From JBGQBN01 sp041494805 (lineage in GTDB: Bacteria; Acidobacteriota; Terriglobia; Terriglobales; Acidobacteriaceae), in contig JBGQBN010000003.1 in NCBI GenBank assembly GCA_041494805.1, forward strand, positions 1-64,000: a stretch of 64,000 bases of DNA. The letters run 5' to 3'. The notes beneath the pieces are model-generated. The model searched no databases and was not told the origin of the DNA. It saw only the letters and a program-made list of their open reading frames with translations. A program made the position numbers and the translations under genes. Positions 55,996 to 64,000 of the stretch are shown here, piece after piece (position 1 is the stretch's first letter; each line of letters begins with the position of its first letter).

Positions 55996-58275
55996 TCATG
56001 CCTCCGGAATTTGCGATCCGTGCTGGAAGCGGTACTGTAGGATCTTCGCTGCCAGGGCCGGATGCATGGTGGGTGTCTCGGCTTCCATCGTGCGGACGAC
56101 TTCACCGCGGCACACGACCTCAGCGGCTGACAGTCCTGCGATTTCCGCGGGCAGCACGAGATTGATCTCGAGCTGGGCGTTGGTGGGGATCAATTCCTCC
56201 GCCCGGAACAACATGCCCGAGCGGCTGATGTTTTCAGTGGTGCCTTCGCGCCAGTCGTTTTCCCCGATCTGGCGGTATTTCAGCGGCAAGTGAAGCTTGA
56301 AGCGTTCGGCGCGGAAGGGAGAAGACAACTTCTCCCGAGCGCGGATGATCTGAGCTTGTCCTGCGGAACGAGCAGCCATGGAAACCTCCTGGGGAAGGGG
56401 TGTGTCGAGCACCTCCCGCACCTTGGCCTTGAGTGCGGGGAGGGTAAAGGGTTTCTGGAGCAGGTTGACGCCGGCGTCCAGCGTGCCGTTGTGGCCAATG
56501 ACATTCTCGGTGTAGCCCGACATATAGAGCACCTTGCTCTCGGGCCGCAGCGAAGAGATGCGGTGGGCCAGTTCACGCCCGTTCATTCCCGGCATGATGA
56601 CGTCGGTCAGCAGCAGGTGAATGGGGCTGGGATGAGCGTTTGAAACTTCAATCGCGGCGGCGCCGTCCGCCGCTTCGAGCACGGTGTATCCCTGACTTTC
56701 CAGGTATTGGCGGCCCAGGCGGCGAACGTTGGCCTCGTCCTCGACCAGCAGAATGGTTTCGAGACCTTGCTCTGGTTTCGAAACCTCCGCCGGAGGCTGG
56801 ACAGCGATTTCTTCCCCGATCGCGCTGACGAGCGGCAGGTAGACCTTGAAACTCGTGCCCTTGCCCGGTTCGCTATAGACCCAGACGTAGCCGCCACTTT
56901 GCTTAATAATGCCGTACACCGTGGAGAGTCCGAGGCCCGTACCCTTCGGTCCTTTGGTACTGAAGAAAGGTTCGAAGATGTGAGTCTGAGTCTCGGCATC
57001 CATGCCCATGCCGGTGTCGCTGATAGCCAGCATCACGTACTCGCCGGGAGTTACGGGAGCGTGGAACCGGGCATAGTTTTCGTCGAGAGTGACGTTGGCG
57101 GTTTCGAGGGTGAGCTTGCCCCCCTGCGGCATGGCGTCCCGGGCATTGACCGCGAGGTTCATGATGACCTGCTCAATCTGTCCGGGATCGGCCTTTACCG
57201 CGCCGATGTCTGCGCCCGGAACCATTACCAGATCGATGTCCTCGCCGATCATGCGGGTCAGCATTTTGAGGTTTTCAGTGACTACGGCGTTCAGGTCCAC
57301 GACCTTGGGGGCCAGCATCTGTTTGCGGCTGAAGGCGAGGAGCTGGCGGGTGAGCGAAGTGGCACGCCCCGCGGCGCTGGCGATTTCCTGGGCGGGCCCG
57401 CGTAGTGCCGGGTCGGAGCCGATGCGCTCCAGCAGGAACTCCGAGTAGCCGGAGATCACCATGAGCAGGTTATTAAAATCGTGGGCGATGCCACCCGCGA
57501 GCCGTCCGATCGCCTCCATCTTTTGTGCCTGGCGGAGTTGCTGTTCCAGCGCGCGGCGCTCCGTTACGTCTTCGGCGAAGAGTTCGAAGAAGATGTCATG
57601 GTCTTCCCCCCGCATGGCGCGCCCGGAAAGGCGCACGATGATGGAGCTGCCATCCTTCCGTACCCATTCGGCGACCAGGCCGTTGAATTTCTCCAGCGAG
57701 CGAAAGTAGTCGGCTAGTGCGAACCACTGTTGCGAGTCGGCATACAAGTTCGCCAGATTGCGGCTCACCAGTTCGGAGCTGGAGGCATAGCCCAGCATCG
57801 TGACCAGCGCAGGGTTAGCGTTCAGCACAATTCCGGTCGAGTCGCAGCGGCAAATCCCGTAAGGAGCATTGGTTACCAGGGAACGGAAGTTAATTTCCGA
57901 ACGGCGCAGTCCTTCCTGGGCGGAACGGAGCGCGGCATTGAACCAGCAGATCAGCAGGGCAACAAACACGAACAGCGCGAGATGTATGATGGCCTTGCGA
58001 TACTCGACCGGGGAATGCGCGCCGGCCAGCGAGAAATACGCACTTACGGTCAGAGCGAAGGAAGTGGCTACCAGACCGGGCTTCCATCCGCCATACCACG
58101 CGCTGACCATGATGGCGACGGCAAAGACAACCAGGCGACTCTCGACCACATCGGAGAGCAGAAACGCCGGAATCAGGGCGAGAATGATGCTCAGGACGGC
58201 GACTCCGTATCGGAGTATGGGGGCCCGAGCCGGAGGAACGTAGCGTGTGCGGAGAAGGGGGAGCTTCAATCGCAT
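55996..58275 (-). CDS. Hybrid sensor histidine kinase with receiver and PilZ-like domains
   Basis: About 759 residues. N-terminal KdpD-like DUF4118 membrane domain (three or four helices, about 20-112), a PAS domain (about 125-240, [15 protein letters not shown]), HisKA with the H-box [11 protein letters not shown] (His265), HATPase_c ([33 protein letters not shown]), a receiver domain ([27 protein letters not shown]), and a C-terminal PilZ-like domain ([14 protein letters not shown]). The PilZ RxxxR motif is not clear, so c-di-GMP binding is unsure. Start at ATG 58275; a TTG three codons upstream is possible. Confidence 0.9.
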   Translation of the reverse strand: MRLKLPLLRTRYVPPARAPILRYGVAVLSIILALIPAFLLSDVVESRLVVFAVAIMVSAWYGGWKPGLVATSFALTVSAYFSLAGAHSPVEYRKAIIHLALFVFVALLICWFNAALRSAQEGLRRSEINFRSLVTNAPYGICRCDSTGIVLNANPALVTMLGYASSSELVSRNLANLYADSQQWFALADYFRSLEKFNGLVAEWVRKDGSSIIVRLSGRAMRGEDHDIFFELFAEDVTERRALEQQLRQAQKMEAIGRLAGGIAHDFNNLLMVISGYSEFLLERIGSDPALRGPAQEIASAAGRATSLTRQLLAFSRKQMLAPKVVDLNAVVTENLKMLTRMIGEDIDLVMVPGADIGAVKADPGQIEQVIMNLAVNARDAMPQGGKLTLETANVTLDENYARFHAPVTPGEYVMLAISDTGMGMDAETQTHIFEPFFSTKGPKGTGLGLSTVYGIIKQSGGYVWVYSEPGKGTSFKVYLPLVSAIGEEIAVQPPAEVSKPEQGLETILLVEDEANVRRLGRQYLESQGYTVLEAADGAAAIEVSNAHPSPIHLLLTDVIMPGMNGRELAHRISSLRPESKVLYMSGYTENVIGHNGTLDAGVNLLQKPFTLPALKAKVREVLDTPLPQEVSMAARSAGQAQIIRAREKLSSPFRAERFKLHLPLKYRQIGENDWREGTTENISRSGMLFRAEELIPTNAQLEINLVLPAEIAGLSAAEVVCRGEVVRTMEAETPTMHPALAAKILQYRFQHGSQIPEA

Positions 58276-58518
58276 GCACCTCAATCCTATTTCCCGAAAT
58301 GGGACACGGGCGAGTTACGCTAGTTCACTGGATTACCGCGCAATTGGCATTGGCCATGAGGACAGGCGCGCCGAGGCAACCTTTCGCGGCGAATTCACAA
58401 GTGCAGGTTGCCGGGGGAATCCCGAAAAAGAGCCGAAAACTTCCGCAACCGGCAGGCAAAAACTTGCAAGGGGCGGATGAAAGCAAGAAACTAGCAACAT
58501 TTTCCTAACTAGACGCGC

Positions 58519-59235
58519 ATGAACATCGGTCTTTTTGGCGGAACCTTCGACCCGATCCACCACGGACACCTCGCACTGGCGCGCGCGGCGCGGGAACGTT
58601 TTGACCTCGGCCGCGTCTATTTTGTGCCCGCCAATGTACCTCCCCACAAGCTGCGCCAGCCGCTGGCGTCCTATTTCCATCGCTATGCCATGGTCGTGTT
58701 GGCCACAAGGGGTGAGAAGACGTTTGTGCCATCCCTTCTGGAAGCGCCCGGGGAAGGAACGCTCCCCGCCAGCAAGGGGCGTCGCGCAGAGCATGGCGCG
58801 CCAGGCGCGAATTACAGCATCGACACGATCCGGCGGCTGAAGCAGGGACTGAAGAAAGCCGATCAGATGTTTTTTCTCATTGGGATTGACGCGTTCATTG
58901 ATATTGCGAAGTGGCACGAAGCAGAGGCGTTGTTCCGGGAATGCGCCTTCATTGTGGCCAGCCGCCCAGGATATTCGCTGGCCGATGTGGCCAATGCGCT
59001 GCCCCAGAAACTGCGTCCGGCGCCCGCAGTCACCAAGCCTTTCGCGAAACAGCCGGCCAGGGGAGACCTGGTCTTGAGCGGAGCGACAGTCCACCTGCTG
59101 GACAGCGTGCATCAGCCGGTTTCGGCCACCGCGATCCGGGACGCCGTAGCGGCTAAGCGGCCGCTGGGGAAGTTTGTGGATACGGAAGTGGCGGAGTACA
59201 TAAAAAAGACCGGGCTGTACAAAGGCGGTCGTTAG
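58519..59235 (+). CDS. nadD: Nicotinate-nucleotide adenylyltransferase
   Basis: Makes NaAD from NaMN and ATP in NAD synthesis. 238 residues. GLFGGTFDPIHHGHLALARAA (nucleotidyltransferase HxGH region), FVPANVPPHK, SIDTIRRLKQGL, LIGIDAFIDIAKWHEA and VSATAIRDAVAAKRPL. Between PSLLEAP and NYSIDT there is an extra stretch (about GEGTLPASKGRRAEHGAPG) encoded by DNA with GGGGAAGGAACGCTCCCC-type palindromes, likely another repeat-derived insertion. Followed by rsfS. Confidence 0.95.
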   Translation: MNIGLFGGTFDPIHHGHLALARAARERFDLGRVYFVPANVPPHKLRQPLASYFHRYAMVVLATRGEKTFVPSLLEAPGEGTLPASKGRRAEHGAPGANYSIDTIRRLKQGLKKADQMFFLIGIDAFIDIAKWHEAEALFRECAFIVASRPGYSLADVANALPQKLRPAPAVTKPFAKQPARGDLVLSGATVHLLDSVHQPVSATAIRDAVAAKRPLGKFVDTEVAEYIKKTGLYKGGR

Positions 59236-59342
59236 TCATTGGTCATTAGTCGTTGGTCAAAAGTCTCATCCCCAAACGTAAGTTACAATAAGAATTGGCC
59301 AAGGACCAACGACGAACGACCAACGACGATCCACCAACGACC
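59228..59342. repeat. GTCGTTG heptamer inverted repeat between nadD and rsfS
   Basis: Left arm 59228-59259 (GTCGTTA, GTCATTG, GTCATTA, GTCGTTG) and right arm 59296-59342 (ACCAACGACGAACGACCAAC and similar). The right arm ends two bases before the rsfS ATG, leaving no Shine-Dalgarno sequence. Confidence 0.85.
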
Positions 59343-59344
59343 GC

Positions 59345-59749
59345 ATGAAGAAGAACGATCTGAAGCGCCAGGTATCAGCAGCCATTAACGCCTGCCAGGA
59401 AAAGAAGGCAGAAGAAATCACGATATTAGAACTGGAGAAGGGATCGGGAGCATTTACCGATTACTTCGTGGTATGCAGCGGAACCAATCCGCGGCAGATC
59501 CAGGCGATCTCCGACGAAGTGGAAGAGCAGCTGGAGACGGCAGGGCTGAGGCCAACGCACGTTGAAGGCTACAAGCAAGCGGAGTGGGTCCTGCTCGATT
59601 ACGTAGATTTCGTGGTGCACGTCTTTTCAGAAAAGGCTCGCAAGTATTACGACCTGGAACGGCTGTGGAAGTCGGCCAAGCGGATGGAACCCACGGAGCT
59701 GGCGGGAAAGCGCATTCCTTCTCGCAGCGTGAGAAGGAAGCGGGCCTAG
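59345..59749 (+). CDS. rsfS: Ribosomal silencing factor RsfS
   Basis: Binds L14 and blocks subunit joining in starvation. 134 residues. EEITILELEKGSGAFTDYFV, VCSGTNPRQIQAISDEVEE, then EGYKQAEWVLLDYVDFVVHV followed by F. Basic C-terminal tail of about 15 residues. Downstream of nadD, the usual order. Confidence 0.96.
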   Translation: MKKNDLKRQVSAAINACQEKKAEEITILELEKGSGAFTDYFVVCSGTNPRQIQAISDEVEEQLETAGLRPTHVEGYKQAEWVLLDYVDFVVHVFSEKARKYYDLERLWKSAKRMEPTELAGKRIPSRSVRRKRA

Positions 59750-59765
59750 TTCAGGGTCGCGAGCG

Positions 59766-59788
59766 TAGAGACGTTGCTTGCAACGTCC
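59766..59788. repeat. Second copy of the GTAGAGACGTTGC palindrome
   Basis: GTAGAGACGTTGCTTGCAAC followed by GTC, the same word as at 39320-39345. Confidence 0.8.
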
Positions 59789-59817
59789 GCCGACAAGCAC
59801 CTTGCAGAATACTTCCC

Positions 59818-60660
59818 ATGAATTCCACCCAGGATTCCAAACCGCAGTGGGGCGCCTCCTACCGCCTGGTCGCGGCGGAGAAGTGGAAGGCGAAGTCGGC
59901 GGCGATGGGACGGGCGGCCACTGAGGCGCTCGTCGAATACGCATCTCCGAAGCCGGGAATGCAGGTTCTTGATTTGGCCAGCGGGACGGGTGAGCCGGCG
60001 ATCAGCCTGGCATCACGAGTCGGGCCTGATGGTCATGTCACGGCCTTGGATCTTAGCGCCGACTTGCTGGAGATTGCCGACACACGTGCTCGCCAGCGCG
60101 GGCTCACCAACTTTTCCACGCGTCAGGCCGATGCCCACCATTTACCCTTTCCCGATGGCAGCTTCGATCTGGCAACCTGCCGCTTCGGGGTGATGTTTTT
60201 CGAGGACTGCGAAAAGGCGCTGCGCGAGCTCCATCGCGTCCTCAAGCCCGGCGCACGAGCTTGTTTTCTGGCATGGGGACCATTTGAGCAGCCGTATTGG
60301 TCGAGCACCATGGGTGTGGTGGTGAAGCATGTAGGCGGACCCACACTCGAAACCGATGGTCCCGATCCGTTCCGGTTTGCCCAGCCGGGAAGCTTGTCGG
60401 TCGCGCTGCGAAATGCCGGCTTCCGCGATGTTGCGGAGGAGACAAAGCAGGTGCCCTGGACGTGGCCGGGAACGGTGGAAGAGGTATGGGAATACGCGCA
60501 ATCGGTCTCGGCGCCATTTCGTTCGCTGTTGCAGCGGATTCCGGCGGAGAAATGGGACAAGGTGAACGCCGACGTGCATGCGGCCATCCGCCAGTACGTG
60601 GAAGCTGACAGCGTGAAGTTTGGCGCAGTGGTGGTGCTGGCGTCGGGCACGAAATCGTAA
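59818..60660 (+). CDS. Class I SAM-dependent methyltransferase
   Basis: 280 residues. Methyltransf_11/UbiE-type fold: VLDLASGTGEPAISLA (motif I), VTALDLSADLLEIA (motif II), QADAHHLPFPDGSFDLATCR and LHRVLKPGARACFL. Substrate unknown. Start ATG 59818 (MNSTQDSKPQWGASYRLVA); the longer frame upstream reads through rsfS. Confidence 0.88.
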   Translation: MNSTQDSKPQWGASYRLVAAEKWKAKSAAMGRAATEALVEYASPKPGMQVLDLASGTGEPAISLASRVGPDGHVTALDLSADLLEIADTRARQRGLTNFSTRQADAHHLPFPDGSFDLATCRFGVMFFEDCEKALRELHRVLKPGARACFLAWGPFEQPYWSSTMGVVVKHVGGPTLETDGPDPFRFAQPGSLSVALRNAGFRDVAEETKQVPWTWPGTVEEVWEYAQSVSAPFRSLLQRIPAEKWDKVNADVHAAIRQYVEADSVKFGAVVVLASGTKS

Positions 60661-60690
60661 TTTCCCCCGATTGGCAATCGGAATGGAAAT

Positions 60691-60722
60691 CCCTCTGCGT
60701 CCTCCGTGTCCTCTGTGGTTAA
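60691..60722. repeat. CTCTGCGT/CTCTGTGG word array upstream of rlmH
   Basis: Degenerate words CTCTGCGTC, CTCCGTGTC, CTCTGTGGT in tandem, a short-word array like those elsewhere. Confidence 0.5.
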
Positions 60723-60731
60723 ATCCGGGTT

Positions 60732-61175
60732 GTGAAGCTCAAGATCGCGTGGATCGGCAGAACGAAAGAGCCGGCAATCCAATCCCTCACGGAAGAGTAC
60801 CTGAAGAGGCTGGGTCGGTACTGCGAAGTGGACGGAGTTGCGCTAAAAGATGAAGCCGCTCTGCTGAAGCTGTGTGCACGGGACGCACGTCCCACACGGC
60901 ACCTGCTGGTGCTGTTAGATGCCCACGGGAAGCAGCTCTCGTCCGAGGAGTTGGCCAAGCTCCTGAGCGATCATCAAGATCGCAATCCCTTGCCCTTGCT
61001 GTTCGCGGTGGGTCCGGCGGATGGGTTTTCGGACGAGGCGCGGAAGGCGGCCGCGTTGGTGCTCTCGCTGGGTAAGATGACGCTGGCGCACGAGCTGGCG
61101 CGGGTCGTACTGCTGGAGCAGCTTTACCGTGCCTTTACCATCCTGAAAGGGCATCCCTACCATTGCGGGCATTGA
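60732..61175 (+). CDS. rlmH: 23S rRNA (pseudouridine(1915)-N(3))-methyltransferase RlmH
   Basis: SPOUT methyltransferase, 147 residues. LKIAWIGRTKEP start, LLDAHGKQLSSEELA, FAVGPADGFSDEARKAA (SAM-binding knot), LGKMTLAHELARVVLLEQLY then YRA, and the C-terminal HPYH. Residues about 47-54 (LCARDARPTRH) come from a CACGGGACGCACGTCCCACA palindrome of the double-hairpin type. GTG start; TTAAAT lies seven bases upstream. Confidence 0.95.
   Translation: MKLKIAWIGRTKEPAIQSLTEEYLKRLGRYCEVDGVALKDEAALLKLCARDARPTRHLLVLLDAHGKQLSSEELAKLLSDHQDRNPLPLLFAVGPADGFSDEARKAAALVLSLGKMTLAHELARVVLLEQLYRAFTILKGHPYHCGH
60872..60899. repeat. Half-copy of the palindromic repeat inside rlmH
   Basis: GGGACGCACGTCCC followed by ACACGG, matching the second hairpin and tail of the double-hairpin family. 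In frame. Confidence 0.65.
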
Positions 61176-61295
61176 CAGGGTCGTAGGAGATGAGGCGTGT
61201 ACCTTCGTGACGTTCCTTCGCAGCATGTGACAGTTTAGAGTCGCTCCGACCGGCAAAGTCGCCGCGCACTTATCGCTTTCCCAAGGACTTGTGCC

Positions 61296-61448
61296 ATGAA
61301 AGATCCCCTCGACGTACTTCGGATCAAAGAACAGGAACTGCTGAAAGTAAAGAAAGAGATCGAAGCGTTACGGATTACGGTTCGGCTGCTTGGCGAAGAA
61401 AGCCCGGCCGCTGCCAATCAAAGGATCGGCCAATCAAAGATCTGCTAA
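61296..61448 (+). CDS. Small coiled-coil protein
   Basis: 50 residues: MKDPLDVLRIKEQELLKVKK, then EIEALRITVRLLGEESPAAA. A short leucine-rich coiled coil with a DPLxVLRxKExEL start; I have the impression of similar small proteins in Acidobacteriota but cannot name a family. Lies between rlmH and cobO. ATG has no strong Shine-Dalgarno sequence. Confidence 0.55.
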   Translation: MKDPLDVLRIKEQELLKVKKEIEALRITVRLLGEESPAAANQRIGQSKIC

Positions 61449-61590
61449 TCAAAGACTGGAATTGCGCCAAGTGGTCGAAATGCCGTAAGCCGAACTGCTT
61501 ACACCCCTCCCGACGAGCGCTCCGCTCTCAAGCTGACCCAAGCTTACCCGCCAGGCTGCTGGAACGGGTACAATCAACAACTTATCCAGT

Positions 61591-62127
61591 ATGCAGGATG
61601 TCCGTCGTGGTCTGATCATCGTGAACACCGGCCCCGGCAAGGGCAAGACCACCGCCGCTATGGGAACTGCATTGCGGGCCGTAGGCCAGGGCATGAGCGT
61701 GCTCATGCTGCAGTTCCTGAAGGGCTCCTGGCATTACGGCGAGTTGGATGCAGTTCAGGCATTCGGCGACAAGTTCGTCATGAAGCAAATGGGCCGCGGC
61801 TTCGTGAAAGTGGGGACCGAGAAGCCGGACCCAGAAGATGTGCGCATGGTCGAGGAAGCATGGGCTGAGGCGGAGAAGGCTATTCACTCCGGCAACTGGG
61901 ACCTGGTGATTCTCGACGAGATCAATTACGCCATCAGCTACGGCATGCTCGACCCAGCGAAGGTCGCCGCCAGCCTGAAGAAGAAGCCGGAAATGGTGCA
62001 CGTCATCTTGACGGGGCGGAACGCGCACCCGACAATAGTCGAACTGGCAGACACCGTCACCGAAATGCGCCAGGTGAAGCACGCCTATGAGAAGGGCGTG
62101 ATGGCGCAGCGGGGAATCGAGTACTAA
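61591..62127 (+). CDS. cobO: Corrinoid adenosyltransferase (CobO/BtuR family)
   Basis: Transfers adenosyl from ATP to cob(I)alamin. 178 residues, P-loop GPGKGKTTAA (14-23), then VLMLQFLKGSWHYGE, WDLVILDEINYAISYG and VILTGRNAHPTIVELADTVT, typical of the family. Other cobalamin genes and a cobalamin riboswitch are not seen nearby. Confidence 0.94.
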   Translation: MQDVRRGLIIVNTGPGKGKTTAAMGTALRAVGQGMSVLMLQFLKGSWHYGELDAVQAFGDKFVMKQMGRGFVKVGTEKPDPEDVRMVEEAWAEAEKAIHSGNWDLVILDEINYAISYGMLDPAKVAASLKKKPEMVHVILTGRNAHPTIVELADTVTEMRQVKHAYEKGVMAQRGIEY

Positions 62128-62132
62128 ATCGC

Positions 62133-62190
62133 CGTTGGTCGCTAGTCGTTGGTCGTTGGCCAACGACCAAGGACCAACGACCTACGACCA
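62133..62190. repeat. GTCGTTG heptamer hairpin upstream of accD
   Basis: Left arm GTTGGTCGCTAGTCGTTGGT (and CGTTGG), right arm CCAACGACCAAGGACCAACG (and ACCTACGACC), with almost no loop. Ends four bases before the accD ATG. Confidence 0.88.
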
Positions 62191-62194
62191 AAAC

Positions 62195-63043
62195 ATGGCC
62201 TGGTTCAAGCGACAAGCCGGTGAGTTGGACACCTCGGGCGAGAAGAAAGTCCGCACCGAGGGGCTGTGGGTGAAGTGCGACCACTGCCGGCAGATCATCT
62301 GGAAAAAGGATCTGGAAGACAATCTGAACGTTTGTCCCAAGTGCGACAAACACTTCCGCATCGATGCCCGCACCCGGCTGGCAATGCTCCTGGATGACAA
62401 CGACTACGAGATTTCCGACGCCGGGTTGGCTTCGACGGATCCCCTGAAATTCGTTGATCTGAAGGCCTATTCGTCCCGCCTGAAACAGGCGCAGGCCGAT
62501 ACCGGGCTGAAGGATGCGGTCATCAATGCACGCGGCAAGCTGAACGGCCGCACCGTAATTGTGAGTGCCATGGAATACGCGTTCATCGGCGGCAGCATGG
62601 GTGCGGTGGTGGGCGAGGCGATTACCCGGGCGATCGAACAAGCTACCGAAACCAGGATCCCGATCGTCATCGTTTCGGCTTCGGGCGGCGCACGAATGAT
62701 GGAAGGTGTGATCAGCCTGATGCAGTTGGCCAAGATCTCCGCCGCACTGGCGCGGCTGGACGACGCCAAGGTCCCCTATGTCTCGGTTCTCACCGATCCC
62801 ACTACCGGCGGGGTGACAGCATCCTTCGCCATGCTGGGCGACCTGAACATCGCCGAGCCCGGTGCGCTGATCGGATTTGCCGGTCCCCGCGTAATTGAGC
62901 AGACCATCCGGCAAAAGCTTCCTCAGGGCTTCCAGCGCAGCGAGTTTCTCCTCGAGCATGGCATGCTGGACGCGGTCGTCCATCGCAAGCAACTGAAGTC
63001 GTATATCTCGCGGGCGCTGGATTTCATGGCGGCGGCAGCGTAG
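62195..63043 (+). CDS. accD: Acetyl-CoA carboxylase carboxyltransferase beta subunit
   Basis: 282 residues. Zinc ribbon with C28, C31, C47 and C50 (CDHC...CPKC), then the crotonase-like carboxyltransferase fold: YAFIGGSMGAVVGEAITRAI, VIVSASGGARMMEGVISLMQ, PTTGGVTASFAMLGD and AEPGALIGFAGPRVIEQTIR. Commonly followed by folC, as here. No Shine-Dalgarno sequence because a heptamer hairpin fills the leader. Confidence 0.97.
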   Translation: MAWFKRQAGELDTSGEKKVRTEGLWVKCDHCRQIIWKKDLEDNLNVCPKCDKHFRIDARTRLAMLLDDNDYEISDAGLASTDPLKFVDLKAYSSRLKQAQADTGLKDAVINARGKLNGRTVIVSAMEYAFIGGSMGAVVGEAITRAIEQATETRIPIVIVSASGGARMMEGVISLMQLAKISAALARLDDAKVPYVSVLTDPTTGGVTASFAMLGDLNIAEPGALIGFAGPRVIEQTIRQKLPQGFQRSEFLLEHGMLDAVVHRKQLKSYISRALDFMAAAA

Positions 63044-63049
63044 CCGCTG

Positions 63050-63203
63050 CAGCTTTCAGCCATCAGCCCTCAGCTATCAGCCAACCCGGTTTCTGCCCCG
63101 TTCGAGGTTCGTCCCTTCGCATTAGCTGTACCGCTCTGGCAATGCCTGAGTCCAAAGCTGCAAACTGATAATCTGAAAGCTGATAGCTGAAGGCTGATAG
63201 CTT
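63050..63203. repeat. CAGCTAT/GCTGATA heptamer inverted repeat between accD and folC
   Basis: Left arm 63050-63084 (CAGCTTT, CAGCCAT, CAGCCCT, CAGCTAT, CAGCCAA); right arm 63165-63203 (CTGATAA, TCTGAAA, GCTGATA, GCTGAAG, GCTGATA). The right arm overlaps the TTG start of folC. Confidence 0.88.
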
Positions 63204-64000
63204 GTCCACCACCTCCTACGAAACCGCCATCGCCCGCATGTACGCGCTCGGTCATGAGTTGGCGCAGACGACGTCGCACAAGTTCGACCTGGCGCACATG
63301 CGCGTGTTGCTGGGCGGGTTGAACCACCCTGAACGACGTTTTCCTGGTGTGCTGATTGCCGGCACGAATGGGAAGGGCTCGACGGCAGCCACCCTGGCTT
63401 CGATCCTGCAGGCTTCCGCTCTGCGTACCGGACTGTACACCTCGCCTCACCTGGTGCGCATCAACGAGCGCATCCGCATCAACGGCGAGGAAATCAGTGA
63501 CGGCGACTTCGCTCTGCTGCACGATGTGGTGGATCGAACCGCCGAGCGGCTCGTGGGGGAGGGCGATCTGCCCTGGCATCCCAGCTTTTTCGAGATGCTG
63601 ACCGCGATCGCCTTCGAGTATTTCGCCCACAGGAAGGTGGATATCGCGGTGCTTGAGGTTGGCATGGGCGGTCGGCTGGATGCTACCAACGTGATCGAAC
63701 CACGGGTGAGCGTGGTTACTGACATTTCGCTCGACCACCAGAAGTTTCTGGGCAATACCGTGGCTGAGATTGCGCGCGAGAAGGCGGGGATTATCCGGCC
63801 CGGCGGGGTGGTTGTGACGCTACCGCAGCAACCGCAGGCCAACGACGTGATTGGAAATACGATTTTGGAACTGGAAGCACAGGGCGTGAGCGCGGTGCCG
63901 TATGTTCCGCCCGTAAGTCCAGCTAGTGCCCAGTACCTTGTACCCAGTACCCAGAAGAAACCCGTTTCCCGTTACCCCCTGCAGGTAATGGGCAAAGAAA
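63202..64000 (+). CDS. folC: Folylpolyglutamate/dihydrofolate synthase, cut by the window edge
   Basis: Mur-ligase-fold enzyme adding glutamate to folates. 266 residues seen. YETAIARMYALGHELAQ, the P-loop GTNGKGSTAATLASIL, LYTSPHLVRINERIRING, VLEVGMGGRLDATNVI and SLDHQKFLGNTVAEIAREKA match the family. Start is TTG 63202 or possibly ATG 63238. Near residue 243 a CCCAGTA heptamer array is read in frame as SAQYLVPSTQK, a probable insertion. Downstream of accD, the usual order. The C-terminal part lies outside. Confidence 0.94.
   Translation, partial: MSTTSYETAIARMYALGHELAQTTSHKFDLAHMRVLLGGLNHPERRFPGVLIAGTNGKGSTAATLASILQASALRTGLYTSPHLVRINERIRINGEEISDGDFALLHDVVDRTAERLVGEGDLPWHPSFFEMLTAIAFEYFAHRKVDIAVLEVGMGGRLDATNVIEPRVSVVTDISLDHQKFLGNTVAEIAREKAGIIRPGGVVVTLPQQPQANDVIGNTILELEAQGVSAVPYVPPVSPASAQYLVPSTQKKPVSRYPLQVMGKE
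63928..63957. repeat. CCCAGTA heptamer array inside folC
   Basis: Words CCCAGTA, CCTTGTA, CCCAGTA, CCCAGAA in tandem, in frame in folC. Confidence 0.7.

Noticed and set aside
59228..63203. CRISPR array
   Set aside because: Repeated words are only about seven bases, contiguous and arranged as inverted repeats, without spacers or cas genes.

Overview
The window is bacterial chromosome, GC-rich, and most likely from a soil member of the Acidobacteriota (Terriglobia/Koribacter-like). The basis is an inference from gene content: a TonB-dependent receptor with an N-terminal carboxypeptidase-regulatory-like domain, a Ser/Thr kinase fused to a TolB-like propeller, a DUF5916 outer-membrane protein, DUF4139, DUF2071 and DCC/DoxX families, many toxin-antitoxin genes, and housekeeping genes of Gram-negative type. 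No rRNA or tRNA gene was seen, so the assignment is not proven.

Layout. 0-5 kb: a cytosine methyltransferase, parB, parA, a cluster of three parS sites and rsmG, all on the minus strand. 5-15.4 kb: a small membrane protein, a receptor kinase, a TlpA-like thioredoxin, a cold-shock protein, a peroxiredoxin whose catalytic residue is encoded by UGA (probable selenoprotein), VKOR, a TonB-dependent receptor, and a DUF2071-DCC-DoxX group. 15.6-22.6 kb: an EF-G paralogue followed by a cluster of toxin-antitoxin genes (DUF433/DUF5615, PIN, VapBC, orphan VapB, HicBA) and ruvB. 22.7-27.9 kb: DUF5916, ruvA, mnmE, khpB. 28-38 kb: the replication-origin neighbourhood, with yidC-yidD-rnpA-rpmH on the minus strand and dnaA, dnaN, mscL and gyrB on the plus strand. 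38-45.8 kb: accessory genes (HEPN-like protein, AbrB-Doc, DUF4139, CPBP protease, GT-C-like protein, two related secreted proteins, an SDR). 46-51.3 kb: gyrA, a PD-(D/E)XK homing-type nuclease, a decayed copy of the gyrA 3' end, and an anti-phage dCTP deaminase. 51.5-64 kb: TauE/SafE, rplU-rpmA-obgE, a hybrid sensor kinase, then nadD, rsfS, a methyltransferase, rlmH, cobO, accD and folC (cut by the window edge).

The most striking signal is a repeated architecture. Downstream of both fusA and gyrA sits a small element of about 0.65 kb carrying nuclease-type genes: a DUF433/DUF5615 pair after fusA and a PD-(D/E)XK nuclease after gyrA. Each is followed immediately by a degenerate second copy of the 3' end of the same essential gene. 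This looks like homing or insertion at gene 3' ends in which the element supplies a replacement gene tail and leaves the old tail behind as a remnant.

The window is also seeded with two kinds of short repeat. One is arrays of degenerate heptamers whose word differs from site to site, often arranged as large hairpins. The other is a double-hairpin palindrome ending in CCCCACACG. Both types lie not only between genes but in frame inside rsmG, mnmE and probably folC and rlmH; mnmE alone carries three separate repeat-derived insertions.
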